Below are positions 60,814 to 64,000 of a stretch of DNA of 64,000 bases, in pieces. The notes below the pieces were generated by a model that was not told where the DNA came from, made no database searches, and saw nothing but the letters and a program-made list of their open reading frames with translations. This DNA is from Actibacterium pelagium (GTDB taxonomy: Bacteria > Pseudomonadota > Alphaproteobacteria > Rhodobacterales > Rhodobacteraceae): contig NZ_NSBU01000005.1 in assembly GCF_002285415.1 (NCBI RefSeq), forward strand, positions 182,285-246,284. The letters are read 5' to 3'. Both the position numbers and the translations under genes were made by a program. Every line of letters begins with the position of its first letter. Position 1 is the stretch's first letter.

Positions 60814-62718
60814 ATGCCGAAGACCGTCACCGCGATTGCCGCGACCCGCACTGTGTCTGCAACCGATTTGGTCCTGCGATGGCTCGTCGCGCCGCTAGTG
60901 GCGCTTTTGCTTCTGGTTCCCGCTATTCGGGCCGAGACAATCACCGCGCATGGCATCTCGACATTCGGCCAATTGAAATACCCGGCGGATTACCCGCATC
61001 TGGATTACGTCAACCCCGACGCCCCGAAAGGCGGAGAGATTTCGGTATGGGCCTTTGGATCTTTTGATTCGATGAACCCTTACTCAATCAAGGGGCGCTC
61101 GGGTGGTCTGGCCTCTGTTTTCTTCGAATCTCTTCTGTCAGACACCTCTGATGAGATCGGGTCGTCCTATGGGCTTCTGGCAGAAAGCCTTGAGTACCCA
61201 GAGGACCGGTCTTGGGTTATTTTCAACATCCGCCCCGAAGCAAAGTTTTCGGATGGCTCACCGGTTACCGCTGAAGATGTCCGGTTCAGCTATGAGACAT
61301 TTTTGACCAAAGGGCTGAACAGCTTCCGTGCGCAGCTTTCAAAGAAAGTGAAAGCGGCCGAGGTTCTGGGCCCCAACCAGATCAAGTTCACCTTCAATGA
61401 AGGCATTCCAACCCGCGACCTGCCGCAGGACGTGGGCGGACTGCCCGTGTTCTCGAAAGCCCATTACATCGAAAACGGTTTGGATCTTGAGGAAAGCAGC
61501 CTGACGCCGATGCTGGGGTCTGGTCCTTACGTTCTGGACCGGATGGAGATTGGCGAAACGCTGGTTTACCGCCGCAACCCCGACTATTGGGGTGTAAACG
61601 TGCCATTGATGGTTGGCCGCAACAACTTCGACCGCATCCGGATCGAGTATTACGCGGATTACAACGCCGCGTTCGAGGGTTTCAAAGGTGGCAGCTATAC
61701 CTTCCGCAATGAGGCATCTTCGAAGATTTGGGCGACCTCATACGATTTCCCCTCTGTCCAGAATGGCACGGTCGTAAAAGCTGAAATCCCGCATGGTAGC
61801 AAAGCGACCGGTCAGGCGTTCATCTTCAACCTGCGGCGCGAAAAATTTCAGGACCCACGGGTTCGCGAAGCGATTGGTCTGATGTTCAACTTCGAGTGGT
61901 CGAACGAAACGCTTTTCTACGGCCTTTACGATCGGGTGAATTCTTTCTGGGATAACTCGACTTTGGCAGCAACCGGCACCCCAAGTGCGGCCGAGTTGGC
62001 TTTGCTTGAACCTTTGAAGGACATGTTGCCCGAGGGCGTTCTGACGGACGAGCCCGTGTCGCAGCATGTGTCGTCTTCCTCTCGACAGTTGGATCGAAAG
62101 GCGCTGCGCACGGCGTCGGCCCTGTTGGACGAGGCGGGTTGGATCGTCGGTGACGATGGGATGCGTCGCAATGCGAAAGGCGAGTTGCTGGAAGTGTCCT
62201 TCCTGAATGACAGCCAGACCTTCAACCGCCTGATCAACCCGCTTGTCGAAAACCTGAAGCGTCTTGGTGTGGCCGCCGAGCACGAGTTTATCGACAACGC
62301 CCAGATGACCAACCGCGAGCGTCCCCCAGCATATGACTTTGATATCGTCACCGGGTTCATGTCGACCTCGTATATTCCGGGCACTGAACTGCGTCAGTAC
62401 TATGGCTCGGAAACCGCTGACTCTTCGACCTTTAACAAGGCGGGGCTCGCGGACCCTGCGGTGGATGCCCTGATCGAGGAAATCATCAACGCAACCACTC
62501 AGGAAGAAATGAACACGGCCATCTCGGCACTGGATCGCGTGTTGCGGGCCATGCGTCCTTGGATTCCTCAGTGGAACAAGAATGCCCATACGGTCGCCTA
62601 TTACGACATGTACGAATACCCCGACCCGCTGCCGCCTTTTGCCTTGGGCAACCTCGACTTCTGGTGGTACAACGCTGAAAAAGCAGAAAAGCTCAAAGCC
62701 TCTGGTGCTTTGAAATAA
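60814..62718 (+). CDS. Peptide ABC transporter substrate-binding protein (YejA type)
   Basis: 634 residues, near the upper size for family 5 solute-binding proteins. A long signal region (about 1-41, with [11 protein letters not shown] at the cleavage end) precedes the mature protein. [24 protein letters not shown] (shortened: [19 protein letters not shown]) is typical of the YejA branch, and [20 protein letters not shown] and [20 protein letters not shown] are family 5 blocks. It should bind oligopeptides in the periplasm and hand them to the permeases that follow. ATG 60814 follows AGAGGAGACC. Confidence 0.93.
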   Translation: MPKTVTAIAATRTVSATDLVLRWLVAPLVALLLLVPAIRAETITAHGISTFGQLKYPADYPHLDYVNPDAPKGGEISVWAFGSFDSMNPYSIKGRSGGLASVFFESLLSDTSDEIGSSYGLLAESLEYPEDRSWVIFNIRPEAKFSDGSPVTAEDVRFSYETFLTKGLNSFRAQLSKKVKAAEVLGPNQIKFTFNEGIPTRDLPQDVGGLPVFSKAHYIENGLDLEESSLTPMLGSGPYVLDRMEIGETLVYRRNPDYWGVNVPLMVGRNNFDRIRIEYYADYNAAFEGFKGGSYTFRNEASSKIWATSYDFPSVQNGTVVKAEIPHGSKATGQAFIFNLRREKFQDPRVREAIGLMFNFEWSNETLFYGLYDRVNSFWDNSTLAATGTPSAAELALLEPLKDMLPEGVLTDEPVSQHVSSSSRQLDRKALRTASALLDEAGWIVGDDGMRRNAKGELLEVSFLNDSQTFNRLINPLVENLKRLGVAAEHEFIDNAQMTNRERPPAYDFDIVTGFMSTSYIPGTELRQYYGSETADSSTFNKAGLADPAVDALIEEIINATTQEEMNTAISALDRVLRAMRPWIPQWNKNAHTVAYYDMYEYPDPLPPFALGNLDFWWYNAEKAEKLKASGALK

Positions 62719-62740
62719 CAACAAGCAGGGCAGGGCACAG

Positions 62741-63823
62741 ATGGGCGCCTATATCCTTCGGCGATTGTTGCTGATCATTCCGACCTTGTTCGGGATCATG
62801 GTCATCAATTTTTCGCTGACCCAATTCGTCCCCGGTGGACCGATCGAACAGATCATCGCGCAGCTTGAAGGCTCTGGCGATGTGTTCGAAGGCATTGCCG
62901 GTGGTGCCGATGCCGGCGCCGGTGGTGGCGGAGAGGAAGAGGGATATCTGGGCGCGCGCGGTCTGCCGCCAGATTTCATCGAAGAACTGGAAAAGGAATT
63001 CGGCTTCGACAAGCCGCCGCTGCAACGTTTCCTGATCATGATGGGCGACTATCTGCGGTTCGATTTCGGCGACAGCTATTTCCGGTCGATCAGTGTGAAA
63101 GACCTGATCATCGAGAAGATGCCGGTTTCGATCACCCTTGGCCTGTGGTCGACGTTGATCGCTTATCTGGTGTCGATCCCGCTTGGTATCCGCAAGGCCG
63201 TGAAAGACGGCAGTGCGTTTGATACGTGGACCAGCGGGATGATCATCGTCGCCTATGCCATTCCAGGCTTCTTGTTCGCGGTTCTGTTGTTGGTTCTGTT
63301 TGCCGGTGGGTCATATTTCCAATGGTTCCCGCTAAGGGGTCTGACGTCGGATAATTGGGATGACCTGTCGGTGCTGGGCAAAGTCGGCGACTATTTCTGG
63401 CACATCACGCTGCCGGTGGTGGCCTCGACCATTTCAAGTTTTGCAACACTGACCCTGCTGACGAAGAACTCGTTTCTGGATGAGATCAAGAAGCAGTATG
63501 TCATCACCGCCCGCGCCAAAGGCCTGCCGGAACGCCGGGTGCTGTACGGCCATGTTTTCCGCAACGCGATGCTGATCGTGATCGCGGGCTTCCCCAGCCT
63601 TTTCGTTGGCGTCTTCTTCGGCGCATCGATCATCATCGAGACGATTTTCTCGCTGGATGGCCTTGGCCGTCTGGGGTTCGAGGCCGCCGTGGCCCGCGAT
63701 TATCCCGTGATCTTCGGAACGCTTTTCGTCTTTGGTCTGATCGGCCTTGTTGTCGGTATCCTGTCGGACCTGATGTATGTCTTCGTCGATCCCCGCATCG
63801 ACTTTGAAAGCCGGGAGACCTGA
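62741..63823 (+). CDS. yejB: Peptide ABC transporter permease (YejB type)
   Basis: 360 residues with six membrane segments. [20 protein letters not shown] is the usual first segment of DppB-like permeases and [21 protein letters not shown] contains the EAA loop that docks the ATPase. An insert rich in Gly, Glu and Ala (about 45-70) after the first segment lies in the periplasmic loop and is typical for YejB. It follows the binding protein after 22 bases and is 3 bases from the next permease gene, so it is one operon. Confidence 0.94.
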   Translation: MGAYILRRLLLIIPTLFGIMVINFSLTQFVPGGPIEQIIAQLEGSGDVFEGIAGGADAGAGGGGEEEGYLGARGLPPDFIEELEKEFGFDKPPLQRFLIMMGDYLRFDFGDSYFRSISVKDLIIEKMPVSITLGLWSTLIAYLVSIPLGIRKAVKDGSAFDTWTSGMIIVAYAIPGFLFAVLLLVLFAGGSYFQWFPLRGLTSDNWDDLSVLGKVGDYFWHITLPVVASTISSFATLTLLTKNSFLDEIKKQYVITARAKGLPERRVLYGHVFRNAMLIVIAGFPSLFVGVFFGASIIIETIFSLDGLGRLGFEAAVARDYPVIFGTLFVFGLIGLVVGILSDLMYVFVDPRIDFESRET

Positions 63824-63826
63824 CAG

Positions 63827-64000
63827 ATGTTCAAGCTTTCCCCGCTCAATCAACGCCGCTGGCGAAACTTCAAGCGCAACCGTCGGGCCTTGTGGTCGCT
63901 GATAATCTTTGGGCTGCTGTTCGGGCTGTCCTTGTTTGCAGAGCTGATCGCGAATGACCGCCCGATCATGGTGACCTATCAGGGCGAACGGTTCTATCCG
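63827..64000 (+). CDS. yejE: Peptide ABC transporter permease (YejE type), N-terminal part
   Basis: Only the first 58 codons are present; the gene runs off the window. MFKLSPLNQRRWRNFKRNRR is the basic N-terminal tail of YejE, followed by the first membrane segment (WSLIIFGLLFGLSLFAELIA) and DRPIMVTYQGERFYP. The overlap of this tail with the usual OppC-like permease pattern and its position 3 bases after yejB make the call secure. GGGAGACC precedes the ATG. Confidence 0.9.
   Translation, partial: MFKLSPLNQRRWRNFKRNRRALWSLIIFGLLFGLSLFAELIANDRPIMVTYQGERFYP

Noticed and set aside
1..64000. CRISPR arrays, insertion sequences, prophage, toxin-antitoxin or defence islands
   Set aside because: No regularly spaced repeats, transposase, integrase, phage structural or known defence motifs were found on either strand.

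Overview
The window looks like chromosomal DNA of an alphaproteobacterium of the order Rhodobacterales, most likely a marine Roseobacter-group bacterium. The reasons are the Paracoccus-like cox order (coxB-ctaB-small protein-ctaG-coxC), MipZ, a phaZ/phaC-phaP-phaR polyhydroxyalkanoate block, a B12-dependent ribonucleotide reductase, a DUF1489 protein and YejABE-type transport genes. No rRNA, prophage, insertion sequence or CRISPR array is visible. Nearly all of the DNA is coding, with short intergenic gaps (none over 300 bases).

Layout. 1-5.1 kb: the end of an aspartate-type aminotransferase, a fused acyl-CoA:carboxylate CoA-transferase, a convergent acyl-CoA synthetase and a BON-LysM protein. 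5.2-7.2 kb: an MsbA-like ABC exporter and tRNA-Gly(TCC). 7.3-12.1 kb: genes resembling the lower gallate/4-oxalomesaconate pathway (galD, galC, galB) divergent from a dehydrogenase and an unusual LysR-type regulator with two DNA-binding domains. 12.3-13.7 kb: scoAB (acetoacetate activation). 13.8-19.2 kb: topA, dprA, tldD. 19.3-24.9 kb: the cox operon, SURF1 and threonine synthase. 24.9-30.8 kb: M16 protease, acetyltransferase, metallo-beta-lactamase-fold protein, FAD oxidoreductase, YgfZ, a phosphatase and a tiny membrane protein. 30.9-36.2 kb: hydrolase and the PHA block. 36.3-41.7 kb: LysR, DegT aminotransferase, two TerB-like genes, pyrG, secG. 41.8-46.1 kb: a Tat-exported molybdenum hydroxylase operon with its own diheme protein. 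46.2-51.3 kb: mipZ, nrdJ, DUF1489, YeeE/YedE transporter. 51.3-55.4 kb: recR-ybaB-dnaX and SRP RNA. 55.5-64 kb: cpdB, nudC, SRPBCC protein, pheA, membrane cytochrome c and the start of a yejABE-type peptide importer.

The most informative regulatory signal is a set of CTGC-N3-GCAG-type palindromes that match the known recognition style of PhaR. Two sit in the phaP promoter and one lies inside the start of phaC. Two more share an identical 16-bp sequence, one upstream of phaR and the other 21 kb away in the scoAB promoter. This suggests a PhaR circuit linking granule formation to acetoacetate activation. Other items worth a second look are the dual-HTH LysR protein, the gallate-type cluster lacking its ring-cleavage dioxygenase, the periplasmic molybdenum hydroxylase and the paired TerB-like genes, which lack clear ribosome binding sites. 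I see no clearly new defence or mobile system.
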